This document shows positions 28,736 to 37,203 of a stretch of 64,000 nt of DNA, in pieces. The stretch is from Rickettsiales bacterium (GTDB lineage Bacteria; Pseudomonadota; Alphaproteobacteria; G027485855): contig JAIXQD010000033.1 of assembly GCA_027485855.1 (NCBI GenBank), forward strand, positions 1-64,000. Reading direction: 5' to 3'. The notes under the pieces were generated by a model. That model was given only the letters and a program-made list of their open reading frames with translations, ran no database searches and was not told where the DNA came from. Each line of letters begins with the position of its first letter. Within the stretch, counting starts at the first letter, position 1. The position numbers and the translations under genes are program-made.

Positions 28736-30430
28736 ATGACCGATTCGAACACCACACCTTGGCTTAAATCATATCCCGCCGAACTAAGCTGGGACATGCC
28801 ACTGCCCCTAAAACCGGCCTTTAGTATTTTAGATGACGCAGTTAGTCTTTACGCGCATCGCCCCTGCCTCGACTTTATGGGCAAAAAATACAGCTATAAA
28901 GAAGTTGGCCAAATCGTTGAAAAGACCGCAACAGGTTTACAGCATTTAGGCATTCAAGCCGGCGATAAGGTTGGCATTTGTTTGCCCAACTGCCCTTACT
29001 ATATCATATTCTTTTTTGCCGTTTTAAAAACAGGCGCGACCATTGTTAACTTCAACCCGCTTTATACTGAAGCCGAGCTAGAACGGCAAGTACGCGATAG
29101 CAACTGCAGCGTTATGATAACGCTGGACCTAAATTTAACCTGGCCCAAAAACTATCAACTCCTACAAGAAGGCATTATCAAAAAGCTTATACGCTGCCCT
29201 ATGGCAGATATCCTGCCCTTTCCCAAAAATAAATTATTTAGCATTTTTAAGCGGCGAGATATTTCGGCCCTGCCACAAGATCCAAATGTTGTTTTATTTA
29301 ATCAGTTACAAAACTATGGCGATAAGCCGAATGCTGTGCATATCGACCCGGCCAAAGACTTGGCCGTGCTGCAATATACCGGCGGCACAACCGGTGTGCC
29401 CAAGGGCGCAATGCTGACCCATGGCAATCTTTACGCTAACTGTGTGCAATCCACATTGTGGTTTACAACTTTGCGTGCCGGCCAAGAAAAATATCTAGCG
29501 GTGCTGCCGTTTTTTCATGTCTTTGCCATGACGGCAATCATGAATGTTGGTTTGCGCGTTGGTGCCGAGATAAAGCTTATGCCGCGCTTTGACTTATTAG
29601 ATACATTAAAAACAATGCAAAGCTACAAGCCCTCTATTTTTGCGGGCGTGCCATCAATTTATAATGCGATTAACAACCATCCACAGATTGATCGCTACGA
29701 TCTATCTTCTTTACACGCCTGCATATCTGGTGGGGCAAGCCTGCCATTTGCAGTGAAAACTGCCTTTGAGAAAAAAACCGGCTGTCGTTTGGTTGAGGGT
29801 TATGGGCTGTCTGAATCATCGCCAGTGGCATGTGTGAACCCATTTGTTGGCGTCAACAAACCAAACTCAATTGGCCTACCTGTGCCGCGCACCATGATAG
29901 AAATCTTATCGCTGACTGAGCCAGATACAGTTCTACCTATTGGCGAGACGGGCGAAATATGTATAAGCGGCCCACAAATTATGCTGGGCTATTGGCAAAA
30001 ACCAGAAGAAACAGCCAAAACCATCCGCAATGGGCGCCTACATACTGGTGATGTGGGTTATATCGATGAAGATGGCCACATCTTTATCGTTGACCGCATA
30101 AAAGACATGATTAACACCAACGGCTACAAGGTCTATCCCCGTGAGGTGGAAGAAGCCATCCATCAACACCCTGCTGTAGCCGAATGCGTTGTGGCGGGGA
30201 TACCTGATGCAGCACGGGGTGAAGCCGTCAAAGCTTGGATTACGCTGCGCACCGGTCAAACACTGCTTGCCACAGAATTAGCCACATTTTTGGCTGATAA
30301 GTTAGCCCCGATTAAAATGCCCCGTCATTACGAATTTCGTCAGACGCTACCAAAAACAATGATTGGCAAATTATCGCGCAAAGATCTTGTTGCTGAAGAA
30401 AAAGCCAAGCAAAATTCGAGCTCAAACTAA
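28736..30430 (+). CDS. fadD: Long-chain fatty acid-CoA ligase (FadD-like)
   Basis: The 564-residue AMP-forming ligase activates fatty acids in two steps. YTGGTTGVPKGAMLTHGNL is the ATP/AMP motif, GYGLSESSPVACVN and HTGDVGYIDEDGHIFIVDRIKDMINTNGYKVYPREVE are family blocks, and the catalytic Lys lies in MIGKLSRKDL near the C-terminus. Length and order fit FadD. It is convergent with the RND operon and ends 18 bases from it. A 5-base inverted repeat CCAGC/GCTGG near 28680-28697 in the upstream region could be an operator, but is weak. Confidence 0.9.
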   Translation: MTDSNTTPWLKSYPAELSWDMPLPLKPAFSILDDAVSLYAHRPCLDFMGKKYSYKEVGQIVEKTATGLQHLGIQAGDKVGICLPNCPYYIIFFFAVLKTGATIVNFNPLYTEAELERQVRDSNCSVMITLDLNLTWPKNYQLLQEGIIKKLIRCPMADILPFPKNKLFSIFKRRDISALPQDPNVVLFNQLQNYGDKPNAVHIDPAKDLAVLQYTGGTTGVPKGAMLTHGNLYANCVQSTLWFTTLRAGQEKYLAVLPFFHVFAMTAIMNVGLRVGAEIKLMPRFDLLDTLKTMQSYKPSIFAGVPSIYNAINNHPQIDRYDLSSLHACISGGASLPFAVKTAFEKKTGCRLVEGYGLSESSPVACVNPFVGVNKPNSIGLPVPRTMIEILSLTEPDTVLPIGETGEICISGPQIMLGYWQKPEETAKTIRNGRLHTGDVGYIDEDGHIFIVDRIKDMINTNGYKVYPREVEEAIHQHPAVAECVVAGIPDAARGEAVKAWITLRTGQTLLATELATFLADKLAPIKMPRHYEFRQTLPKTMIGKLSRKDLVAEEKAKQNSSSN

Positions 30431-30448
30431 TTATAGCGTAAACCCATT

Positions 30449-32809
30449 CTAGCGTAAACGAACGGCCGACCAACGCTGAGAGATTGCTATGCTCAGTGAC
30501 AATAAGGCGGGCATTAAAATTACTGCACCAATCATATTGACGAGAAGCATAAAGCCCAGCAACAAGCCCATATTGGCTTGAAATTGTAGCTCCGAAAACA
30601 GCCAAAATATAACCCCTGCGGCAAGCGTTAGTCCGGTAAAAATAACCGCGCCGCCACTTTCTCTTAGGGCTTGAAAATAAGCCACACTCAAACCTTGTTT
30701 TTGCCAATCTGCTGCACGCATACGGCTCATAATATAAATGCCATAATCTACACCAATGCCTACACCGAAAGACGCAATCGGCAATGTCGAAACCTTCAAG
30801 CCAATGCCTAAACTGACCATCAGCGCATTGCATAAAACATTGACAAGCAGCAGCGGCAACATAATGCAAATTGTTTGCGACAAGGAGCGGAAAAACACCC
30901 AGCACAATAATGTAACGCTTACATAAATCCCAATCAGCATGGGCCACTGCGCTGCTGCCACTGAGTCATTTGTTGCGGCTATAATGCCAACATTGCCGGT
31001 GGCCAGTTTAATATCAACATCGGGCAAGGGGTTGGCCGCTTTAAATTTTTCAATCTCTGCAACAACATCATGAATAGTTGTGGCCTTGTGATCGGCCATA
31101 AACATGATAAGGGGCATAACCGAGCAATCACTATTTAATAGGCCGGTGCTTGTATCAATGGGCGTTACTGCACGGACAAGTACTTGGCTATCTTCTGGCA
31201 AGATACGCCACTTAAGTTGCCCCTCATTCCAGCCAGCATTAATAGTTTTCATGGCCTGTGCCAGCGAGATTGTTGAATGCACACCGCTCACATTGCGCAT
31301 CGTCCAATCAAATGAATCGAGCAAATGTATAACTTTTGCGTCAATGCAGCCATTAGGTGGCCCCACCATTAGCGCTTGCAAAACATCAATGCCAACATTG
31401 AACTTGTTGGTGATAATTGCCGCATCTTGATTATAGCGGCTATCTTGCCTTAATTCAGGCACACCTGACGCTTCATCACCAATAATAAGCGCCTGCCCGT
31501 GCCACGAGCCATAAGCAAAGAGCACGGCGGCCACCAAAACAATTGTAAGGGCAGACTTTGGCCTGACCACGAAATCCAACTTACGCCACCAATGATCACG
31601 CTGGGCAATCAATTCGGCTGATGTGGCTGTATATGTCGCGGGCAAGCGAAGCCAAGACAAACAAAGCGGCAAAAGTAATAGGTTGGTTATTACAATAACC
31701 GCAATACCGACACTGGCCGTGACCGCTAGTTCTTGAATAATGGGTATGTCAATGCGGAGAATGACCAAAAACCCAAGCGCATCTGTTGTGAGCGCAACCA
31801 TGCCCGGAAACAATAAACCCGCCAAGCTTTTCTGGGCGGACTCTTTTACATCCATACCCGTGCCAACATTTTGCGCAAAGCTATTCACCATTTGCACGCC
31901 GTGGCTTACCGCAATGGCAAAAATAAGAAAGGGCAACAGAATTGACATCGGGTCAATGCCATAACCCATCGTCGCAATTAGCCCCAATTGCCAAATTACT
32001 GCTGTTACTGCAGCTAAAATTAAAAGCCAAACCAGTTGCCAGCATTTTAAATATATATAAGCAAGCACAGCCGTAAGCATAACTGTGGCCAAAAGAAATA
32101 GCATAACCCCAGCAGCGCCCTTGGCAATATCGCCCATCATTTGCGCAAAGCCGATGATGTGCACATCTATTTTATCGGTGCTAAATTGCGCACGGATATC
32201 TTTCTCTAATGCGTCAGCAACATGCAAGTAATCTATTTTTGCGTTTGTTCTGGGGTCACGCTCTAACAACTGCACACTAATTAAAGCCGCACTAAAATCT
32301 TTAGAAACAAGACGGCCTAATTGACCAGACTTTAAAATATTCTCGCGCACCGTTTCAAAATCAGCCGCTGTTGGCGTTTCTTTGGCCCTAATCTCGGCGG
32401 GGATCACATCGCCACCGGCAAACCCGTCTTCGACAACTTCAATAAAGCGCACATTTGGCGTAAAAAGTGAGCTCACGCGGCTGCGATCAACACCCGGCAG
32501 AGCAAAGGCAGCACTGGTTGCTTTGTTAAGTGCGGTAAAGAAGGTGGGCGTAAAAATTGTGCCCTCTTTAGCGCGCAAAACAATTAATAGCCTATTCGCG
32601 CCACCAAACTGCTCACGATAATCTAGAAATGTTTTTATATAAGGATGCTCTTGCGGCAATTGTTTTTCAAAACCCGCATCGACCTTCAAAGTAGCGGCCT
32701 GATATAACAAAACCAACGTTAGCAAAGCAAAAAAACTTAGAATAATTTTGCGGCCAGCAATAAGCTTTGCCGCAGCCAATTCTGAAAATCTATCTAGATT
32801 TATGGCCAC
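30449..32809 (-). CDS. MMPL/RND-family lipid or hydrophobe transporter
   Basis: The 786-residue membrane protein has two halves, each with one helix, a large periplasmic domain and five to six helices, as in MMPL/SSD proteins. The first half shows DPMSILLPFLIFAIAVSHGVQMVNSF and the second FGVGIGVDYGIYIMSRMR, both with the conserved acidic/tyrosine or histidine positions of this family. It starts at GTG 32809, overlapping the end of the YCF48 gene by 10 bases. It is the last gene of a DUF1302-DUF1329-YCF48-RND unit. Members probably move hydrophobic molecules between membranes; the substrate is unknown. Confidence 0.85.
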   Translation of the reverse strand: MAINLDRFSELAAAKLIAGRKIILSFFALLTLVLLYQAATLKVDAGFEKQLPQEHPYIKTFLDYREQFGGANRLLIVLRAKEGTIFTPTFFTALNKATSAAFALPGVDRSRVSSLFTPNVRFIEVVEDGFAGGDVIPAEIRAKETPTAADFETVRENILKSGQLGRLVSKDFSAALISVQLLERDPRTNAKIDYLHVADALEKDIRAQFSTDKIDVHIIGFAQMMGDIAKGAAGVMLFLLATVMLTAVLAYIYLKCWQLVWLLILAAVTAVIWQLGLIATMGYGIDPMSILLPFLIFAIAVSHGVQMVNSFAQNVGTGMDVKESAQKSLAGLLFPGMVALTTDALGFLVILRIDIPIIQELAVTASVGIAVIVITNLLLLPLCLSWLRLPATYTATSAELIAQRDHWWRKLDFVVRPKSALTIVLVAAVLFAYGSWHGQALIIGDEASGVPELRQDSRYNQDAAIITNKFNVGIDVLQALMVGPPNGCIDAKVIHLLDSFDWTMRNVSGVHSTISLAQAMKTINAGWNEGQLKWRILPEDSQVLVRAVTPIDTSTGLLNSDCSVMPLIMFMADHKATTIHDVVAEIEKFKAANPLPDVDIKLATGNVGIIAATNDSVAAAQWPMLIGIYVSVTLLCWVFFRSLSQTICIMLPLLLVNVLCNALMVSLGIGLKVSTLPIASFGVGIGVDYGIYIMSRMRAADWQKQGLSVAYFQALRESGGAVIFTGLTLAAGVIFWLFSELQFQANMGLLLGFMLLVNMIGAVILMPALLSLSIAISQRWSAVRLR

Positions 32810-33744
32810 GCCGTCACCCCATTTTCACCGATGAGCCAAAAATGGTTATTAAAATAAAAGGCCCCAGAGAATGCAGCCCGATTATCGCGTATGGTAACGC
32901 TAGGCTTGTTTATGTCACCGGTTACAACCGCGCCTTGCAGGCCAGCAATGAGAACCTGCCCCGATGGCGAGCCGGTAGCGCCCATAAGCGAGCTGACTGT
33001 GCCGCTCTGTATTGCTTGCCAAGATTGTGCGTTGTCTTGACTAACAAACAGCCCACCGCGCAATCCATAGGCTACAATCTTACCATCAGTTAAACGCAAC
33101 AAACCAAAGATTGATGCCGCACTGGGCGAGGAAAGCAAAGCAGGCGTTTGCGAAAAGCTTGTTAATTGCCAGACACCGCCAGCCTCACCAGCAAGCAAAA
33201 GCCCCCCTTGCCCATCAGCAATAATAGCGTAAATATGCCGGTCGTCTTTGGAATTTGTGTGTGGCCGCCAGCTACGGCCACCATCTTGCGTTAGATAAAA
33301 TGTGCCGTAAGCCCCCGCGGCAATACCACGGTTATTATCTAAAAAATATATTGCAAAAAGAGGGTTCTCTTGCGGGGCATAATTTTGTAATCGCCAAGTT
33401 TGCCCGCCATCTTCGGTGGCCAGAATAACTGCCGCTTCGCCAACGGCCCAGCCTTTTTGCTCATCCAAAAAGTAAACCGCATTAAGCATGGTATTAGATG
33501 GCGATATTTTTTGCTGCCATTCACCTGGACGGCCAACAAATATATGGCCGCGCTCACCAACCATCACCACCTTATTGCCAACCACCTCTGCGTCTTGAAT
33601 CAGACTTTGCGCGGCCAAGGGCATAATCACGCTTGGCGTTGGCGGGTTATTTTGCGCTGCAGCAGGGTGCGTAAAAAGGCAAAAGCCTGCGAGAATAACT
33701 CGCAGGCTCAGCTCTTTAACAGTTTTCTTTATTTTAACGAACAC
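32800..33744 (-). CDS. Exported YCF48-like beta-propeller protein
   Basis: The 314-residue protein has a signal peptide ending HPAAAQ and then repeated propeller blades with the sialidase/YCF48 pattern: MLNAVYFLDEQKGWAVGEAAVILATEDGGQTWRLQ, LFAIYFLDNNRGIAAGAYGTFYLTQDGGRSWRPH and GGLFVSQDNAQSWQAI. YCF48 helps assemble photosystem II in cyanobacteria, but heterotrophs carry relatives with DUF1329, DUF1302 and RND genes, as here. It starts at GTG 33744, overlapping the DUF1329 gene by 11 bases. A periplasmic partner of the RND pump is a fair inference. Confidence 0.82.
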   Translation of the reverse strand: MFVKIKKTVKELSLRVILAGFCLFTHPAAAQNNPPTPSVIMPLAAQSLIQDAEVVGNKVVMVGERGHIFVGRPGEWQQKISPSNTMLNAVYFLDEQKGWAVGEAAVILATEDGGQTWRLQNYAPQENPLFAIYFLDNNRGIAAGAYGTFYLTQDGGRSWRPHTNSKDDRHIYAIIADGQGGLLLAGEAGGVWQLTSFSQTPALLSSPSAASIFGLLRLTDGKIVAYGLRGGLFVSQDNAQSWQAIQSGTVSSLMGATGSPSGQVLIAGLQGAVVTGDINKPSVTIRDNRAAFSGAFYFNNHFWLIGENGVTAWP

Positions 33745-35083
33745 CTTCGCGCCTTAATTGATCGGGCGTAAAGTCTGACTTACTCAGAGGAGCACCAAAT
33801 TTGTACATCTCCTCTTTATTGTCGAAACCAATCGCTGTATATCGGCCCGATTGAAGGTCGTAGGTCGTATCTAATGTTGACCAATAGGTAGGCACTTCAT
33901 AGTAGTTAATGCCATACGACTCTTGGTAGCGCCATAAATTACCGCGCATATCATAATTATCGACAGCAACAATTTGCCAGCTATCTTCGTCTAAATAAAA
34001 TGTGCGCCGCGGATAGATATGGCTCGTGTCGCTCTTAACCTTGGCTTCAACCACCCAAACTCTATGCAACTCATACCGCAGGAAATCTGGGTTGATGTGC
34101 TTTGGTTTAATGATTTGGTCGTAGCTAACCTTGTCGCTATGTAGTTTATAAGAGTTATAAGGCACATATATTTCCTTACGACCCACAAGCGTCCAATCAT
34201 AACGATCGGGCGCACCATTAAATACATCAAGCTGGTCAGACGTGCGCAAACCATCGGCAGCCGTGCCTGGATTATCATAAGCCACATTCGGCGCCCGACG
34301 AACGCGACGCTGCCCAGGATTATAGGTCCAAGCTGAGCGCGGTTCGGCGATTTGATTGATGGTCTCGTGCACTAAAAGAATCTCACCCGCTAAACGTGCC
34401 GGCGCCACGACGCGTTGAATGAAATATAGCGATACGTTTTCATCGCGGACGCCCTCTTGGCTATAGCGAAAAAGCGTATCTTCTTGCAGTTTAATCATGG
34501 TGTAATTACCGTCGGCGGTGGGGTTAGCTTGGCCAACCGTGCGCACTACGCTTTCGCCGCGCCAGCGCAGCAAATGGTTCCAGATTGCTTCAACTCCCGT
34601 CGTTGGTATGGGGAAGGGTATACCCTCGGCCGCACCACTTACGCCATTACCATTTTCAATAATTTTTGCGGTCTTGGCATTGGCGATTGTGGCATCATAA
34701 ATTCTTTGTGGTGCCGCGGCCGTGCGATGTGTTTCATAAACCGGCAAACGGAAAGTGGGATATTGCTGCAGCATGGCTTTTTGACCAGCCGTCAGCTTAT
34801 CAGAATATTTCGCCATATTTTGGGCGGTTATTTCAAATTTTGGCACTTCAGAAGGAAATGGGTCCGGATGATGCATGCCCACACTATAGCCAGCAGGTGG
34901 CTTGGTTATGCCGCCATCCCAAGCAGGAATGCTACCATCCGCATTGCCCGCTTTTATTGCGCCAAAGGGCGTTAATTTACCGCCAAGGTCAGATGGTGAA
35001 TAGCTTTGCGCCAAAGCAAAAGAGGGCACAGCGACCATCGCCACAAAAAGTGCACTGGCCAAAAACTGCCGCGTCATTCTCAT
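33734..35083 (-). CDS. DUF1329 exported protein
   Basis: The 449-residue protein starts with a signal peptide (FALAQ cleavage) and contains the DUF1329 hallmarks LGGKLTPFGAIKAGNADGSIPAWDGGITKPP, SAWTYNPGQRRVRRAPNVAYDNP and HRVWVVEAKVKSDTSHIYPRRTFYLDEDSWQIVAVDNYD. The last region resembles an outer-membrane lipoprotein carrier (LolA/LolB-like) fold, a family-level observation; no lipobox Cys is seen. It sits between the DUF1302 porin-like gene (27 bases upstream) and the YCF48 gene. A periplasmic lipid-handling role is inferred. Confidence 0.87.
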   Translation of the reverse strand: MRMTRQFLASALFVAMVAVPSFALAQSYSPSDLGGKLTPFGAIKAGNADGSIPAWDGGITKPPAGYSVGMHHPDPFPSEVPKFEITAQNMAKYSDKLTAGQKAMLQQYPTFRLPVYETHRTAAAPQRIYDATIANAKTAKIIENGNGVSGAAEGIPFPIPTTGVEAIWNHLLRWRGESVVRTVGQANPTADGNYTMIKLQEDTLFRYSQEGVRDENVSLYFIQRVVAPARLAGEILLVHETINQIAEPRSAWTYNPGQRRVRRAPNVAYDNPGTAADGLRTSDQLDVFNGAPDRYDWTLVGRKEIYVPYNSYKLHSDKVSYDQIIKPKHINPDFLRYELHRVWVVEAKVKSDTSHIYPRRTFYLDEDSWQIVAVDNYDMRGNLWRYQESYGINYYEVPTYWSTLDTTYDLQSGRYTAIGFDNKEEMYKFGAPLSKSDFTPDQLRREGVR

Positions 35084-35110
35084 AATTTCTCTCCTGACAA
35101 TTTATTAAAA

Positions 35111-37006
35111 CTAAAACGAGTATTTAATGCTCAAGCTGACAAAATCACGATCATTGAGCAAGTTATAGTTACCGCCACCAAAGAAGTTGGTGTAGCCAAT
35201 ATCTGCCGTCCATGAGTCAAGATAAACGGCCGACAAACCAAGATTGACAGCTTTACGCGCCTCAACAAAAGTATTGAGCGGCGAAGGCGTGGTACCATTC
35301 ACGTCATGCTGGAAGCCAATGGTTGGATAAAGATTCAAACCGTTCCACACATCAAGATAGTCAAAGCGGGCGCGCAGGCGATAGCCCCATGATGTTGCAT
35401 TAGGGAAACCTTCTCGCTGCACACCTTCAACTGAGGCAAGCGCCGCGTTGCCACCCCTAAAAGTACCTGGCGCCTCTAAACGAAGCACGTTTTGATCTGG
35501 CATGCTGTGCACATGGCTAATTGCGGCCTCGGCTACAAATACCCATTGATTGGCACCAATAGCGGGCGGGAATGCTTTTGTGGCTGTTGCTTGTAATTGG
35601 CTAACGTCAAAACGCTCCCAACCGCGAATAGCCGTATTGGCATAAAGCTGCTGTGCCGCCGCAACAGAGGCAGCCATCTGGCCGCTACTTCCCGGCACGG
35701 GTATTGCACCTCTGCGAGCAATAATCTGGTTGGTGTTAAATGCCGCAATTGTGCCTTGGCAAAGCGTCAAGTTTGAGACACACGCGCCGGTAACCGCTGC
35801 GGGCGCGATAGCGGCCTGTAGTAATTCCACATCGTCAATCTGCAAGGGCTGGTCTTTTTTCAAAGAGTATTCGCCCTGCAACGAGACCCCATAAGGAAGT
35901 TGCGTGCTTAAGCTACCGCCATACATCTGAATATCTTCCGGATACTCAAGGAAATAGCTGGCGTTATTGCTATAGGTGCGCGTTGATAAAAGACCAAAAG
36001 TCACGGCTGGCGTGCGGGCGCTGATCAGTGGCAAGCGGCTATGATAATTTACGCCATAAAGACCAAATTCTGTATCATTAAGCGCTGGCGCAAAAATACG
36101 TGCCGCCACGCCAAACTGACCATAATCGGAAGGTTTGTTATCGTTGCTACGCGGCACAACCGCACCAAAACGGTTGATAGATGCATCACCCGGGGCCGTT
36201 AACAGGTCTGCCACAATCGGGTTGCCAAAGCCTAGCAAAACAAAGCGGCCACCTGGTGAGGCGAAATCATTGGTAGAAAAGAAGGTGCCCGAAGCCTCTG
36301 GCTCAGTTGCGGTAAAGCCCAGTTGATAAAAACCTTCAACACTTAAAGTATCCGACAGGCCAAAGCTGGCACTTGCCATTGTAACAGGCAACAAGGCCTC
36401 ACGAACTTCAGAGCCCGGAACGCGAATAGCGCTTACATCTATTGGGTTAATGACATTAATACCATTGGCAATAAATGTGCTCTCGCCCCAATTTAAAACC
36501 TGATTGCCAAGACGCAGGCCCAGCTTATGTCCCGATAAATCAAAGTCGCGATAAACATAAGCATCCAACAAGCGAACATCACGGCCAATTTTCTCAACCG
36601 CCTGATCGCTTAAATCGCGAAACTCGGTGCTGCTTTTGCGCGCATTATATAAATCGTAATAGGCCGTGGCGCGCACAAACGCGCCATAATCTGCCAAGTG
36701 CAGATCAGCCTCACTGGTGATACGCGCTGCAAGTGAGGTAACGCCCTTATCATAGTTACGATTACCATCATCGGAATTCGCAGAAAAACCGCAGCCCGTG
36801 TAACCATCTGTACCAGCCCAGCGGCTAACAAATGTGCAGTTTTTATCAGCAACGCGGATAATGGTACCCACGCTCACCGTGCTATCAATGCTGGCCTTAA
36901 AATCTCCGGCGACATAGTCTGCGGCTTGTGCATTATGAGGCACTGCAAAAGCTAACAGAGCGCCAGAAACAAAAAATAGCCCACGCGAAATGCGAGAATG
37001 AAGCAT
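35111..37006 (-). CDS. DUF1302 outer-membrane beta-barrel protein
   Basis: The 631-residue protein has a signal peptide (AFAVPHNAQA) and ends in an aromatic residue (SLSIKYSF), as outer-membrane barrels do. ARITSEADLHLADYGAFVRATAYYD, GLRLGNQVLNWGESTFIANGINVINPIDV and EGFYQLGFT are DUF1302 family blocks. It heads the operon and has a strong ribosome site (CGGAGG) before ATG 37006. Together with DUF1329, YCF48 and RND proteins it likely forms an envelope-spanning route for hydrophobic compounds; direction and substrate are unknown. Possible operators lie upstream at 37053-37089. Confidence 0.87.
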   Translation of the reverse strand: MLHSRISRGLFFVSGALLAFAVPHNAQAADYVAGDFKASIDSTVSVGTIIRVADKNCTFVSRWAGTDGYTGCGFSANSDDGNRNYDKGVTSLAARITSEADLHLADYGAFVRATAYYDLYNARKSSTEFRDLSDQAVEKIGRDVRLLDAYVYRDFDLSGHKLGLRLGNQVLNWGESTFIANGINVINPIDVSAIRVPGSEVREALLPVTMASASFGLSDTLSVEGFYQLGFTATEPEASGTFFSTNDFASPGGRFVLLGFGNPIVADLLTAPGDASINRFGAVVPRSNDNKPSDYGQFGVAARIFAPALNDTEFGLYGVNYHSRLPLISARTPAVTFGLLSTRTYSNNASYFLEYPEDIQMYGGSLSTQLPYGVSLQGEYSLKKDQPLQIDDVELLQAAIAPAAVTGACVSNLTLCQGTIAAFNTNQIIARRGAIPVPGSSGQMAASVAAAQQLYANTAIRGWERFDVSQLQATATKAFPPAIGANQWVFVAEAAISHVHSMPDQNVLRLEAPGTFRGGNAALASVEGVQREGFPNATSWGYRLRARFDYLDVWNGLNLYPTIGFQHDVNGTTPSPLNTFVEARKAVNLGLSAVYLDSWTADIGYTNFFGGGNYNLLNDRDFVSLSIKYSF

Positions 37007-37052
37007 TGAGACCTCCGATGGATAGAGCGCCCGAAAAGATAGAATCGAGCTT

Positions 37053-37089
37053 TAGAAGAGAATAATGTCTTCTATCAGAGGAATAGAAG
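37053..37089. promoter_or_regulatory. Three alternating TAGAAG half-sites upstream of the DUF1302 operon
   Basis: TAGAAGA (37053-37059), TCTTCTA (37068-37074) and ATAGAAG (37083-37089) form two overlapping perfect 7-base inverted repeats, sharing the middle arm, 47-83 bases before the DUF1302 start. Half-site centres are about 15-16 bases apart. The pattern suits a dimeric repressor or activator with two linked sites. A 10-base palindrome CCTTGCAAGG lies just upstream at about 37099-37108. The regulator is not identifiable from the window. Confidence 0.45.
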
Positions 37090-37162
37090 CAGCGCAACCT
37101 TGCAAGGCACAACAAGGGTTATTGTGCAGTGCACCGGTTGTAGTGTGTTACAGATTAAGCAC

Positions 37163-37184
37163 AAAAATCACACATGCGCATGAT
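37163..37184 (-). terminator. Probable terminator of the ankyrin/coiled-coil cluster
   Basis: Downstream of the 570-residue gene the minus strand reads ATCATGCGCATGTGTGAT, a 7-pair stem with two G-U pairs, followed by a short U-run (AAAAA at 37163-37167 on the plus strand). Its core is the palindrome CATGCGCATG. Moderate strength; it would end the four-gene transcript. Confidence 0.4.
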
Positions 37185-37203
37185 GCTGCAGTGCGGCAAT
37201 TCC

